Positions 1 through 12,013 of a stretch of 64,000 nt of DNA are shown one piece after another. The position numbers and the translations under genes were made by a program. The first letter of the stretch is position 1; every line of letters begins with the position of its first letter. The notes under the pieces were generated by a model. That model was not told the origin of the DNA. It worked only from the letters and a program-made list of their open reading frames with translations, and did no database searches. The stretch comes from Pseudomonas shahriarae (GTDB taxonomy: Bacteria > Pseudomonadota > Gammaproteobacteria > Pseudomonadales > Pseudomonadaceae): positions 4,691,001 to 4,755,000 of the forward strand of contig NZ_CP077085.1 of NCBI RefSeq assembly GCF_014268455.2, in the 5' to 3' direction.

Positions 1-211
1 TCCCCACCACGCGGCCTTCGTCGTTCTCCAGCACAAACAGGTAGTCGGCATCCCCGCGCCCGGCTTCGCCGCGAAAGGTTTTTTCAGCCCAGCCCACCCG
101 GTGGGTCAGGCGCTCTTCGTTGGCCGGCAAGGTGGTGAGACCGGTGCCAGTGCTGCGCGCCAATTCAATCAGGGCCGGTAAATCGCTGCTGCGTACGGGA
201 CGAACGATCAT
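1..211 (-). CDS. aruG: Arginine N-succinyltransferase, beta subunit (partial, 3' end outside window)
   Basis: Only the N-terminal 70 residues are in the window; the gene runs off the left edge. The start is the ATG at 211, giving MIVRPVRSSDLPALIEL, the usual AstA/AruG beginning. It should transfer succinyl from succinyl-CoA to arginine (and ornithine), the first step of the arginine succinyltransferase pathway, as partner of the alpha subunit. It follows aruF by about 50 bp on the same strand, in the aruCFG order known from pseudomonads. Confidence 0.9.
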   Translation of the reverse strand, partial: MIVRPVRSSDLPALIELARSTGTGLTTLPANEERLTHRVGWAEKTFRGEAGRGDADYLFVLENDEGRVVG

Positions 212-262
212 GCTATCTCCTCAAACGGGCCGCTGGCTGCAGCCACCCGCGAAACTCTGCTT

Positions 263-1282
263 TTAAACCGCGACCAGACGCACGCTGGCGCCTTCGCCGA
301 CGCCCAGGGCTTCGGCCGCTTCCAAGTCCAAGGTCACGGGCTTGCCCGGCGCGTAGTCCAGTTCGAGCATGACCGCGCGGTAATCCTGCAACTGCGCGTT
401 GCTCACCAGGTACTGGCGGCCGACGCCCTTGACCATCTCGCCGATCTTCACCGGCACCACGCGGCTCTGGGCGATCGAACGAATGCCCGAGACCCGTGCA
501 TGCAGGGTCGGGCCACCGTCGAAGATGTCGATGTAATGGTCGGTTTCAAAGCCTTCGCGCATCAGGATGTCGAAGGTGATCTGCGCACGCGGGTGTACCT
601 GGCCCATGGCTTCCTGGGCTTCGTCGGGCAACAGCGGCACGTAGATTGGGTAGTGCGGCATCAGTTCGGCAAGGAAGGTGCGGCTCTTCAACCCGCACAG
701 GCGCTCGGCGGCAGCATAGTTGAGGTCGAAGAAGTTGCGGCCGATGGCGTCCCAGAACGGCGAGTCACCGTTCTCATCGCTGTAGCCGACAATCTCGGTC
801 ACCACCGAATCGGCAAACCGCTCCGGGTGGCTGGCGACAAACAACAGGCGGCCACGGGAGTTGAGTTCCGACCAGGCCGACCCCACCAGCTCCGGCACCA
901 CATAGAAGCTGGTCAGCAAGCTGTTGCCGGTCAGGTCGTGGCACTGGGACAGGACGTGAATCTTGTTGTGGATCTTCAGTTCACGGGAGGCGTGGACGAA
1001 GGTCTCGTTGCGAAAGCTGTAGAACGGCTCGGAATAACCGGCCGAGGCGACGATGGCCGAACAGCCCACCAGCTTGCCGGCAACGGTGTCTTCGAGAACA
1101 AAGAAATAGCTTTCTTCGCCGTTGAAACTCACTTCGGCGGCGAAGGACGCTTCGCTGGCGGCGATTTTGTCGCTCAGGCGTTCAACGTCATCCGGCAGGG
1201 AGGTGACACCAATCGGGCTGTCCGCAGCCAGACGCTGTACCTCGCCCAGATCAGCCATTTGCGCGGGGCGCATCACCAGCAT
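263..1282 (-). CDS. aruF: Arginine/ornithine N-succinyltransferase, alpha subunit
   Basis: This 339-aa cytoplasmic protein matches the full length of pseudomonad AruF, including MLVMRPAQMADL at the start and the ending LGVGEGASVRLVAV. It forms the succinyltransferase with AruG and converts arginine plus succinyl-CoA to N2-succinylarginine. It sits between aruC (upstream, separated by a REPIN) and aruG (downstream), so it is probably co-transcribed with both. An internal start at 1273 (MRPAQ) is possible, but the longer start matches the family. Confidence 0.95.
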   Translation of the reverse strand: MLVMRPAQMADLGEVQRLAADSPIGVTSLPDDVERLSDKIAASEASFAAEVSFNGEESYFFVLEDTVAGKLVGCSAIVASAGYSEPFYSFRNETFVHASRELKIHNKIHVLSQCHDLTGNSLLTSFYVVPELVGSAWSELNSRGRLLFVASHPERFADSVVTEIVGYSDENGDSPFWDAIGRNFFDLNYAAAERLCGLKSRTFLAELMPHYPIYVPLLPDEAQEAMGQVHPRAQITFDILMREGFETDHYIDIFDGGPTLHARVSGIRSIAQSRVVPVKIGEMVKGVGRQYLVSNAQLQDYRAVMLELDYAPGKPVTLDLEAAEALGVGEGASVRLVAV

Positions 1283-1352
1283 GGTGTCACTCCTTAACTC
1301 GAAAACTTCATAAAAAAATGCCGGACACCAAACCTGGAATCACCCAGGTTCC

Positions 1353-1446
1353 AATGTGGCAGCGGGCTTGCCCGCGATTGCGGTGGGCCAGTCACAACAA
1401 CGTCGACTGACAGATCGCTATCGCGGGCAAGCCCGCTCCCACATTT
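1353..1446. repeat. REPIN (two inverted REP sequences)
   Basis: GTGGCAGCGGGCTTGCCCGC at the left and its inverted partner ending CGGGCAAGCCCGCTCCCAC at the right flank a short variable loop. This is the paired REP arrangement common in P. fluorescens genomes. It lies between aruC and aruF and could form a long hairpin in the operon transcript. Confidence 0.85.
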
Positions 1447-1476
1447 GATCCGGTTCGTTAGATAAATGTGTATCTA

Positions 1477-2796
<1,320 letters not shown>

Positions 2797-2826
2797 TTAT
2801 AGCGCCAACCCCCGTTTTACGCGGGT

Positions 2827-2842
2827 TTACGCCAATGCGACA
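2827..2842 (-). promoter_or_regulatory. Predicted ArgR half-site upstream of aruC (distal)
   Basis: The minus strand reads TGTCGCATTGGCGTAA, a second exact TGTCGC-N8-AA match, 51 bp from the first. ArgR binds tandem half-sites, so weaker partners probably lie next to each. Confidence 0.6.
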
Positions 2843-2938
2843 AATAGCTTCGCAATGGCGCAGTTTAAACAGAAGACAGGCGGTTGCGGCAGTGCCGTGG
2901 GAATTTTGCTCAGTTGCATGCGCCGGACAAGACGCTGC

Positions 2939-3919
2939 TCAGCCGCGCTCGGACGGCACCGACGACAACTCGAACGGGCTGCTGCTGCGACGCTGGTTGC
3001 GGTCTTCACGCGGGGTGGCGCCGAAGAAGTTGCGGTAGGCGCTGGAGAAGTGCGGCCCCGAGGAGAAGCCGCAGGACAGGCCGATCTGGATGATCGACTT
3101 GCTGGTTTGCATCAACATCTGGCGCGCCTTGTTCAGGCGCAGTTCCAGGTAGTACTGGCTGGGAACGCGGTTGAGGTATTGCTTGAAGATCCGTTCCAGT
3201 TGTCGTCGCGACACGCACACATGCTGGGCGATTTCGTCGGTGGTCAGCGGCTCTTCGATATTGGCCTCCATCAGCAACACCGCCTGGGTCAGCTTCGGAT
3301 GGCTGGAGCCCAGGCGGTTTTGCAGAGGGATGCGCTGGCGCTCGCCACCTTCACGGATGCGCTCCACCACCAGTTCTTCGGAGACCGCGCCCGCCAGTTC
3401 GGCGCCGTGGTCACGGGCCAGCACTGCCAGCATCAGGTCGAGGACCGACATGCCGCCACAAGCGCTCAGGCGATCGCGGTCCCAATCGAACAAATGGCTG
3501 GTGGCAATGACCTTGGGAAAACGCTCGGCAAAGTCGTCCTGCCAGCGCCAGTGCACGGCAGCACGATAGCCATCGAGCAACCCCAGTTGCGCCAGGGGAT
3601 ACACCCCTGCCGACAAGCCACCGATCACGCAGCCGGCGCGTACCAGCTGCTTGAGCGCAGAGCCCAGTTGCGAGGCGATCACCGTCGGCGGCTCATCGGC
3701 CAGCAGGAACAGCTTCTGGAAACCTTCCAGCTTGCCGGCCCAGGGTTCGCCGGGCAATTTCCACTCACCCTCGACCGGCGGCTCGGCCTGCAGGAATGAC
3801 ACCTCGTAGACCACATCCGGATGCACCCGCTGGGCAACGCGCAAGGCCTCCTCAGCCAGCGCAAGCGTCAGGGCTTTAGTGCTGGGCCAAATCAGGAAAC
3901 CGATGCGATGGGCTGTCAT
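2939..3919 (-). CDS. argR: ArgR, AraC-family regulator of arginine metabolism
   Basis: This 326-aa protein has a DJ-1/PfpI-like (GlxA-type) N-terminal domain and a C-terminal AraC double helix-turn-helix (from about residue 215, with CVSRRQLERIFKQYL and the ending GFSSGPHFSSAYRNFFG). In pseudomonads this regulator, unrelated to E. coli ArgR, senses arginine and activates aot and aru genes. Its place here, between aotP and aruC on the same strand, is the expected one. A REP element separates it from aotP. Confidence 0.93.
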   Translation of the reverse strand: MTAHRIGFLIWPSTKALTLALAEEALRVAQRVHPDVVYEVSFLQAEPPVEGEWKLPGEPWAGKLEGFQKLFLLADEPPTVIASQLGSALKQLVRAGCVIGGLSAGVYPLAQLGLLDGYRAAVHWRWQDDFAERFPKVIATSHLFDWDRDRLSACGGMSVLDLMLAVLARDHGAELAGAVSEELVVERIREGGERQRIPLQNRLGSSHPKLTQAVLLMEANIEEPLTTDEIAQHVCVSRRQLERIFKQYLNRVPSQYYLELRLNKARQMLMQTSKSIIQIGLSCGFSSGPHFSSAYRNFFGATPREDRNQRRSSSPFELSSVPSERG

Positions 3920-4010
3920 GGAATGCTATCCGAAACGAAAAACGGGAGTAGAGGCATGGGCCAATGCTAGCCCGTAAGTAAACACAAAACTCAACACAAA
4001 CAGAGATCTG

Positions 4011-4082
4011 ATGTAGGGGCTGGCTTGCCTGCGACAGCGGCGGGCCAGTCACCTCGCCATCGCAGGCAAGCCCGCCCCCACA
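4011..4082. repeat. REP pair (REPIN-like, divergent copy)
   Basis: TAGGGGCTGGCTTGCCTGCGA is followed after about 25 bases by the inverted CGCAGGCAAGCCCGCCCCCA. It sits in the aotP-argR intergenic space. Confidence 0.8.
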
Positions 4083-4147
4083 GGGAATCGAGGCCAACCT
4101 CAAGGCTGCGAAGCATGCACTATTTCAGTGCATAAACGCAGCCCTGT

Positions 4148-4912
4148 TTACTTCAAGCTACCGGACAAGAACTGCTGCAACCGCTCGGACTGCGGGTTGA
4201 CCAGCACTTCACGCGGGTTGCCGCGCTCTTCGACAATGCCTTTGTGCAGGAACACCAACTGGTTCGACACTTCACGGGCAAAGCCCATTTCGTGAGTCAC
4301 CACCACCATGGTCCGGCCTTCCAGGGCCAGGTCCTGCATGACTTTCAAGACTTCGCCGACCAGCTCCGGGTCGAGGGCCGACGTCGGCTCGTCAAACAGC
4401 ATCACCTCAGGCTCCATCGCCAGCGCCCGGGCAATTGCCACGCGCTGCTGCTCGCCACCGGACATATGGCCGGGGAAGGCGTCCTTGCGGTGGGCCACAC
4501 CCACTTTGGCCAGGTAGTGCTCGGCCTTTTCGCGGGCGTCTTTTTTCGACATGCCCAGCACGTGTACCGGGGCTTCCATGACGTTTTCCAGGGCGGTCAT
4601 GTGCGACCACAGGTTGAAATGCTGGAACACCATGGACAGGCGCGAACGCATGCGCTGCAACTGCTTGGGGTCGGCGGCCTTCATCGCGCCGTCCTTGTTG
4701 GCCACCAGCTTCAGCTCTTCGTTATTGAGCAGGATCTTGCCGGCGTGAGGCTGCTCCAGCAGGTTGATGCAGCGCAAAAAGGTACTTTTGCCCGAGCCAC
4801 TGGACCCGATGATGCTGATCACATCACCGGCCGCGGCGGCCAGGGACACGCCTTTGAGCACTTCATGACTGCCATAGCGTTTATGCAGGTCTTGGACTTC
4901 AAGTTTGTACAT
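4148..4912 (-). CDS. aotP: Arginine/ornithine ABC transporter, ATP-binding subunit
   Basis: This 254-aa ABC ATPase couples ATP hydrolysis to arginine/ornithine import with AotQ and AotM. It shows Walker [10 protein letters not shown], signature MSGGEQQRV, Walker [13 protein letters not shown] and the switch histidine in VVVTHEM. I start it at the internal ATG 4912 ([14 protein letters not shown]), which fits the HisP/AotP family; the longer frame adds only MRTDR. It follows aotO closely. Confidence 0.95.
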   Translation of the reverse strand: MYKLEVQDLHKRYGSHEVLKGVSLAAAAGDVISIIGSSGSGKSTFLRCINLLEQPHAGKILLNNEELKLVANKDGAMKAADPKQLQRMRSRLSMVFQHFNLWSHMTALENVMEAPVHVLGMSKKDAREKAEHYLAKVGVAHRKDAFPGHMSGGEQQRVAIARALAMEPEVMLFDEPTSALDPELVGEVLKVMQDLALEGRTMVVVTHEMGFAREVSNQLVFLHKGIVEERGNPREVLVNPQSERLQQFLSGSLK

Positions 4913-4939
4913 GCGGTCGGTTCTCACAAAAACAGTTGG

Positions 4940-6052
4940 TCAGTCGTTGAGCAAGCGCCCGTGACGCAGCGCTTCGCGCCCCGCCACCTTGGCCAGCCAG
5001 AAACCCGCTTGGGCATAACGTAGCCGTTCAACGGCAAACAACACCCCCGACGTACCGGCACAGACAATGCTGACGCGGTCGGCCAAAGGATCAATCACTT
5101 CAAAAATCGGTTCGCCGGTTTCCACCCAGTCACCGGCTTTACGCAGGTAACTGATCACCCCGGCGTGGGGTGCGAACAGCAATTCGGTGCCTTCAAAGGG
5201 CACCCCTTCACACGGCTCATGTTGCGGCGCCGGCCACTCACCCTTGATCAGGCCCTGCTCGGCGAGGAACGCGAGAATGCCTTCGGCGTGAAAAATCGCC
5301 TCATCACGACCGGTGTCGGCCTGACCGCCCAGCTCCAGGGTGGTTGCCAGGCAGGCCAGAGGGATCTGCGCCTCGGGAAACATCCGCGACAAACGCAGCC
5401 ACGGCAACGAGCAGGCTTCATCAAACGAGCTGCCGCCGGAGTCTTCCGCCAACAGGCCGACCTTCACATTCAAATGCGCCGACAACGAACGCCACTGCGG
5501 CCAGTGCTGGGGCAGCGCGTACATGTGCAGCGCAGCTTCAGCGTCGCAGTGCAGGTCGAGGACCACATCGGCGGTGCAGGCATGGCTCAGCAAGACCCGC
5601 TGCATGCCTTGCAACTGGCTGCTCGGCTCGGGCAATGCATTGAGCGCATCGCTCATCGCCTGGCGGATCATGCGCACGTTGGCGTGGGGATCGTCGCCCA
5701 GCCGGCCTTCCAGCAGGGCCGCCACCGGCGCGCTCAACTCGACGAAATCACGGTTGAAGTTCTTGCCGCTGCCAATCTCGAAACGCCCCTGGTGGCTGCC
5801 TTGCAGCAACTGCCCGAGGCCCATCGGGTTGGCCACCGGCACCAGTTCGATCACCCCATTGAGCGCACCCTGCTGCTCCAGCTCAAGCAGGCGCTTTTTC
5901 AGCTCCCAGGCCGCGCGCATCCCCGGCAACTCATCGGCGTGCAGGCTGGCCTGCAGGTACGCCTTGCGCTCGCCGTGGCCGAAGCGGAACACCGTCAGTT
6001 GGCGCTCGCAGCCCAGGTGCCCCCAGGGCAATACGTGGTCGATGCGTTCCAT
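4940..6052 (-). CDS. aotO: AotO, succinylglutamate desuccinylase/aspartoacylase-family protein
   Basis: This 370-aa M14-like zinc hydrolase fold protein is encoded inside the arginine transporter operon. Likely zinc ligands are His38 and Glu41 in HADELPG and the histidine in VVLDLHCDA. The C-terminal part contains a biotinyl-like segment (LLFAPHAGVISYLRKAGDWV) seen in this family. Pseudomonads carry aotO at this position, but its exact role in arginine uptake or metabolism is not settled. It lies one base from the aotM stop. Confidence 0.88.
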   Translation of the reverse strand: MERIDHVLPWGHLGCERQLTVFRFGHGERKAYLQASLHADELPGMRAAWELKKRLLELEQQGALNGVIELVPVANPMGLGQLLQGSHQGRFEIGSGKNFNRDFVELSAPVAALLEGRLGDDPHANVRMIRQAMSDALNALPEPSSQLQGMQRVLLSHACTADVVLDLHCDAEAALHMYALPQHWPQWRSLSAHLNVKVGLLAEDSGGSSFDEACSLPWLRLSRMFPEAQIPLACLATTLELGGQADTGRDEAIFHAEGILAFLAEQGLIKGEWPAPQHEPCEGVPFEGTELLFAPHAGVISYLRKAGDWVETGEPIFEVIDPLADRVSIVCAGTSGVLFAVERLRYAQAGFWLAKVAGREALRHGRLLND

Positions 6053-6053
6053 A

Positions 6054-6752
6054 TCAGTGCTTCCGCGGAGCCAGGTAGCTCAACCAGCGACGCTCGGCCA
6101 GCTTGAACAGGCGCACCAGGATGAACGTCAGGCTCAGGTAGAACAGGCCCGCGGTGATATAGGCTTCGAACGGCAGGTAGTACTGGGCGTTCACCGTGCG
6201 CGCGGCACCGGTGATGTCGATCAGGGTAACGATGGAGGCCAGGCTGGTGGTCTGCAACATCATGATCACTTCATTGCTGTACTGCGGCAGTGCCCGGCGC
6301 AGGGCCGAGGGCAGCAGGATGCGGCGGTACAGCTTGTAGCGCGACATGCCCATGGCCTTGGCGGCTTCGATCTCGCCATGGGGCGTGGCCTTGAGGCTGC
6401 CGGCGATGATTTCTGCGGTGTAGGCACTGGTATTGATGGCAAAGGCCAGGCAGGCGCAGAAGGTTGCGCTGGACAGCCACGGCCAGAGGAAGCTCTCGCG
6501 TACCGCTTCGAACTGGGCCAGGCCGTAGTAGATCAGGAACAGCTGCACCAGCATCGGCGTGCCGCGGATCACATAGGTGTAGAGCCAGGCCGCGCCATTG
6601 ACCAGCGGCTGCTTGGACACCCGCATCAGGCCCAGGGGCACGGCGGCGAGCAGGCCGAAGAACAGCGAGATCAGCAGCAGTTTGAGGGTGGTCAGCAAGC
6701 CGCCAAGGTACAGCGGCATGGCCTCCCAGATGACGTTGTAGTCGAAGATCAT
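6054..6752 (-). CDS. aotM: Arginine/ornithine ABC transporter permease
   Basis: This 232-aa inner-membrane permease of the His/Glu/Gln/Arg/opine family has about five hydrophobic segments and the cytoplasmic EAA loop EAAKAMGMSRYKLYRRI that docks on AotP. It overlaps the aotQ stop by 4 bases, a sign of translational coupling, and should form the channel heterodimer with AotQ. Confidence 0.95.
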   Translation of the reverse strand: MIFDYNVIWEAMPLYLGGLLTTLKLLLISLFFGLLAAVPLGLMRVSKQPLVNGAAWLYTYVIRGTPMLVQLFLIYYGLAQFEAVRESFLWPWLSSATFCACLAFAINTSAYTAEIIAGSLKATPHGEIEAAKAMGMSRYKLYRRILLPSALRRALPQYSNEVIMMLQTTSLASIVTLIDITGAARTVNAQYYLPFEAYITAGLFYLSLTFILVRLFKLAERRWLSYLAPRKH

Positions 6753-7438
6753 AGATCAGCCGCCTTTACGCCTACCGAGTAGCGCTTCTCAAGGTAACGC
6801 AGGGCCAGCAACGAGACGCTGGTGATCACCAGGTACATCGCCGCCACCGCGAGGAAGAAGGTAAAAGGTTCGCGGGTGGCATCCGCCGCCTGCTTGGCCT
6901 TGAACATCATGTCTTGCAGGCCCACCACCGAAATCAGCGCAGTGGCCTTGGTCAATACCAGCCAGTTGTTGGTAAAACCAGGGATTGCCAGCCGGATCAT
7001 CTGCGGCACCATCACCCGGAAAAACACCTGGAACGGGCTCATGCCATAGGCCATGCCCGCCTCGGCCTGCCCCTTGGGGATAGCCATGAAGGCGCCACGG
7101 AAGGTTTCCGAGAGGTAGGCGCCAAAGATGAAACCCAGGGTGCCGATACCGGCGGCCAAGGGGTTCAAGTCAATATAGTCGTCGTAGCCCAGTAGCGGCG
7201 CGACGCGGTTGAGCAGGTCCTGACCACCGTAGAAAATCAGCAGGATCAGCACCAGGTCGGGGATCCCGCGGATCACCGTGGAATACAGGTCGCCCAGCCA
7301 CGCCAGCCAGCGGACCGGCGACAGGCGCAATGCAACCCCGATCAGACCCAGAACAATGGCCAAGGCCATGGACGACAAGGCGAGCTGAAGCGTCAACCAT
7401 GCGCCATCGAGGATAACGGCCCCGTAGCCTTTCAACAT
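6749..7438 (-). CDS. aotQ: Arginine/ornithine ABC transporter permease
   Basis: This 229-aa permease is the partner of AotM. The EAA loop (EAGMAYGMSPFQVFFRVMVPQ) and the hydrophobic N-terminus fit the polar amino-acid permease family. It is the second gene of the operon, 91 bp after aotJ, and that gap holds a terminator-like hairpin. Confidence 0.95.
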   Translation of the reverse strand: MLKGYGAVILDGAWLTLQLALSSMALAIVLGLIGVALRLSPVRWLAWLGDLYSTVIRGIPDLVLILLIFYGGQDLLNRVAPLLGYDDYIDLNPLAAGIGTLGFIFGAYLSETFRGAFMAIPKGQAEAGMAYGMSPFQVFFRVMVPQMIRLAIPGFTNNWLVLTKATALISVVGLQDMMFKAKQAADATREPFTFFLAVAAMYLVITSVSLLALRYLEKRYSVGVKAADL

Positions 7439-7464
7439 GATTCAGGTCCTCGAAAAGGCGGATG

Positions 7465-7507
7465 AAAAAATGGCGCAAACTTCAGAGACCCTGGTGCTTG
7501 CGCCATT
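7465..7507 (-). terminator. Intrinsic terminator/attenuator between aotJ and aotQ
   Basis: On the minus strand a perfect 9-bp stem (ATGGCGCAA / TTGCGCCAT, 7470-7478 and 7498-7506) is followed directly by a run of six T. It would let most transcripts stop after the binding-protein gene, giving excess AotJ over the membrane subunits. Confidence 0.8.
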
Positions 7508-7529
7508 CTGGACAGACAACTGCGAAGGT

Positions 7530-8315
7530 TTACTTGGCGTCAGCGCCGTAAATATCGAAGTTGAAATACTTTTTCTCGATTTCTTTGTACTTGCCATTGG
7601 CGCGGATCGCAGCGATGGCTGCATTGATGCGCTCCAGGTTGGCCTTGTCGCCTTTACGCACTGCGATACCGATGCCGTCGCCGAAGTACTTGGCGTCGGT
7701 GAACGCAGGACCTACGAACGCGTAGCCTTTGCCCGCGTCGGTCTTCAGGAAACCGTCTTCGAGCAGGGTCGCGTCAGCCACGGTGCCATCAAGGCGACCG
7801 GCAGCCACGTCCAGGTAGATTTCGTTCTGGGTGCTGTAAGGAACGATGGTCGCACCTTTAGGCGCCAGGACTTCCTTGGCGAAACGGTCGTGGATCGAAC
7901 CGCGCTGTACGCCGATCTTCTTGTCCTTGAGCTCAACCAGGCTGTCGCTGACGGCAACGCCGTCCTTCATCACCAGGCGCGCCGGGGTCAGGTAGTAGCG
8001 GTTGGTGAAGTCCACGGACTTCTTGCGGTCGTCAGTGATGGACATGGACGACAGAATCGCGTCGATCTTGCGGACTTTGAGCGCCGGAATCAGGCCGTCG
8101 AATTCCTGCTCGACCCAAGTGCACTTGACCTTCATCTCTTCGCACAGGGCGTTGCCGATGTCGTAGTCGAAACCGACGATGTTGCCGTCCGGCGCCTTCG
8201 AGGCAAACGGAGGGTAGGCTGCTTCGATACCAATTTTCAGCGGCTTCTCTTCAGCGAAGGCTTGCATGGACAGCACGGACAGCGCCAGGGCGCCCAACAG
8301 CACGAGTTTCTTCAT
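7530..8315 (-). CDS. aotJ: Arginine/ornithine periplasmic binding protein
   Basis: This 261-aa solute-binding protein has a Sec signal peptide ([21 protein letters not shown]) and the family-3 binding-protein fold, with [21 protein letters not shown] and the [15 protein letters not shown] ligand-site segment. It captures arginine/ornithine in the periplasm and delivers it to AotQM. The start at 8315 is chosen because the signal peptide begins there; the upstream in-frame extension would spoil it. It is the first gene of the operon. Confidence 0.95.
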   Translation of the reverse strand: MKKLVLLGALALSVLSMQAFAEEKPLKIGIEAAYPPFASKAPDGNIVGFDYDIGNALCEEMKVKCTWVEQEFDGLIPALKVRKIDAILSSMSITDDRKKSVDFTNRYYLTPARLVMKDGVAVSDSLVELKDKKIGVQRGSIHDRFAKEVLAPKGATIVPYSTQNEIYLDVAAGRLDGTVADATLLEDGFLKTDAGKGYAFVGPAFTDAKYFGDGIGIAVRKGDKANLERINAAIAAIRANGKYKEIEKKYFNFDIYGADAK

Positions 8316-8846
8316 CTTGGGACTCCATCGGTATAGGACAAAAACAGCAGTATGAGCCATGGCCCACGATGCGACTGAGTGAAACCGAATAGCGGTGCTG
8401 CGTCCTACACCAGTTCAACACGGCGACGACGAGCGAGTGATCGGCATTCTAACGACAGGCCGGAAGCCGATATTTCCTCAATGCGACAACAATTTACAGA
8501 AGCACCGAGAAAGCGACTCCAATACATTGACAACCCCTGAAATCTATGCAGAGGCAAAAGATATTAAACCTATTAACGCTGCAAATTGCGGGCCTATTAT
8601 TCGCAAACCCTTCTATCCCGGCAAGTGTAGCGTTTGATCTTATTTTGCCGGGTGTCTAAAACGGGCATTTTCGGGGCACTGATGTAGCACTTTGCCTCAT
8701 GTTTGGGCGCAGGGTTACACATTTGCACCGCTGGGTAACATTCAGAAACGCCCTACGAGATAAACCGATATTTATTGACTTGCTACTGAGAGCGGTCTGT
8801 CAGCCGCCAGCACCCACATTGATGGCGCTTCAAAGTGAATTCCCAC
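8316..8846. other. aot promoter region, no gene seen
   Basis: About 530 bases without a convincing gene. It must hold the aot promoter and contains one ArgR-type half-site at 8473-8488. The stretch from about 8500 to 8830 is AT-rich compared with its surroundings. Short plus-strand frames here have no ribosome binding site or recognisable product. Confidence 0.5.
8473..8488 (-). promoter_or_regulatory. Predicted ArgR half-site upstream of aotJ
   Basis: The minus strand reads TGTCGCATTGAGGAAA, matching TGTCGC-N8-AA exactly, about 160 bp upstream of the aotJ start. Confidence 0.6.
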
Positions 8847-8882
8847 AAAAAAGCCCCACCCGGCCTACACCGAATGGGGCTT
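8847..8882 (-). terminator. Rho-independent terminator of acsA
   Basis: The minus strand reads AGCCCCA (8881-8875), a loop, TGGGGCT (8858-8852), then a T run, directly after the acsA stop. Confidence 0.85.
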
Positions 8883-8898
8883 GGTCCCATAAACCCGC

Positions 8899-10854
<1,956 letters not shown>

Positions 10855-11247
10855 CTTTCTTACCTCGGTGACAATAGTTGTTGTTGTATGCCCCTGTTTT
10901 AGCCGGGGTAGGCCTATAGAACCATTCGACGATGGTAGTAACAAGCCCCTACAAATTACCCTGATATCTCCTTGCAATGCTCTGGTTCGGGGCTTGTGGC
11001 GCTTTTCTCAGCCTCTAAAAAAACCTCTGTGGTGGATTGTTACGAAAACCGCCAAAAGTGTTTATCAAAAGTACGGGTATATGAATGCAACCCAGGCGCC
11101 TAAAATCAGCCTCGCCAACAAGGCACCGTGATTAACCAAGTTGCAGCCCCCACGAAGGCACGTTAATCCGAACTCACTACTCAAGTTACACACGTGGCCT
11201 CACAAAGGCCCCGTGACCCCCTTCGACTGTAAAAAGGTAAATTGGAA
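10855..11247. other. Divergent intergenic region acsA / DUF2790, no gene seen
   Basis: Nearly 400 bases between the divergent acsA and DUF2790 starts. It should hold both promoters, but I could not pick out a reliable -35/-10 pair or a known operator. The plus-strand frame at 10805-11131 overlaps the acsA start and looks spurious. Confidence 0.4.
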
Positions 11248-11517
11248 ATGAAAGCTTTATTAGTTATGGCCCTTGCCAGCTTGTGCGCCACCGCCGCCCT
11301 GGCCGACGAGATCCCGACTGACGTAGCCAGCCAGCACACCGCCATTGTTGAGGAATACACCTACTCCACCGATCTGGATATCGCCAAAGTGGTGTCCATG
11401 AGCGCCATCCCAAATGTCTGCGAAGTTGTTCCAGCGCGCATGGAATATGAAGACCACCAGGGCCAGCGTCATATTCTTAATTACAAAGTCATGGGCAATG
11501 GTTGCTCTAACGGTTAA
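11248..11517 (+). CDS. Small secreted DUF2790 protein
   Basis: This 89-aa protein has a cleavable signal peptide (MKALLVMALASLCATAALA, then DEIP) and the DUF2790 body with AKVVSMSAIPNVCEVVPARMEY and YKVMGNGCSNG near the end. It carries two cysteines in the mature form. The family is small, periplasmic and largely limited to pseudomonads, with no agreed function. A TTG six bases upstream is an alternative start; the ATG places the signal peptide correctly. Confidence 0.85.
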   Translation: MKALLVMALASLCATAALADEIPTDVASQHTAIVEEYTYSTDLDIAKVVSMSAIPNVCEVVPARMEYEDHQGQRHILNYKVMGNGCSNG

Positions 11518-12013
11518 TAACTTAGTTAGTTAGAACTTAACCTGACAATGTTCGCCGCAAGGAATTGTCCTTGCGGCAAAGAATCACCCGCAAAATCCTC
11601 GCCTTGCCCCCTGCTTCAAAAATCCCTCACCGCCCGTCAAAAAAATCCTACCCCGGCAAACCCTTGTAAACCCGTGCCCCGGCCGGAAATACCCTCATTT
11701 TGCCCCTCGACTGAGGCTATCCGCCGCAACACAAAGGCAAATTTTTCCCTATAATGCGCGGGTAAATCGGGCCTGCAATATCCCTTTACATGGGGTAACG
11801 AGCCAGACCTGAGGCCCCGCAGGAGTACGACACTGTCGCTCCGCCCCTCAGGCCTCAAGCAGAACACCCGTAGCCCTATTCCGTTTAGTGCCTGCGCGAG
11901 CTGTTGCAACAAACGATTCCTTAAAGATCCACCGCGGCCCTTGGGCCGTGTGAACACCCAACCATCCGGTTTCACACGGGCACCATTGGCCCACACGCAG
12001 GAGACGACACGTC
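11518..12013. other. Intergenic region and long nrdB leader
   Basis: No gene is seen. A hairpin (GCCGCAAGG 11554-11562 / CCTTGCGGC 11569-11577) may end the DUF2790 transcript. A TATAAT at 11750-11755 is a good -10 for nrdB and would give a leader of about 250 nt. The leader holds a hairpin with arms CCTGAGG 11808-11814 and CCTCAGG 11846-11852, and a CGGCCC/GGGCCG inverted repeat at 11935-11948. Confidence 0.5.
11750..11755 (+). promoter_or_regulatory. Candidate -10 box of nrdB
   Basis: A consensus TATAAT stands about 260 bp before the nrdB start. No good -35 is visible at 16-18 bp upstream, so an activator may be needed, or this may not be the main promoter. Confidence 0.45.

Noticed and set aside
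8395..8637. 80-codon plus-strand frame in the aot promoter region
   Set aside because: No ribosome binding site, no recognisable sequence, and it overlaps the predicted ArgR site.
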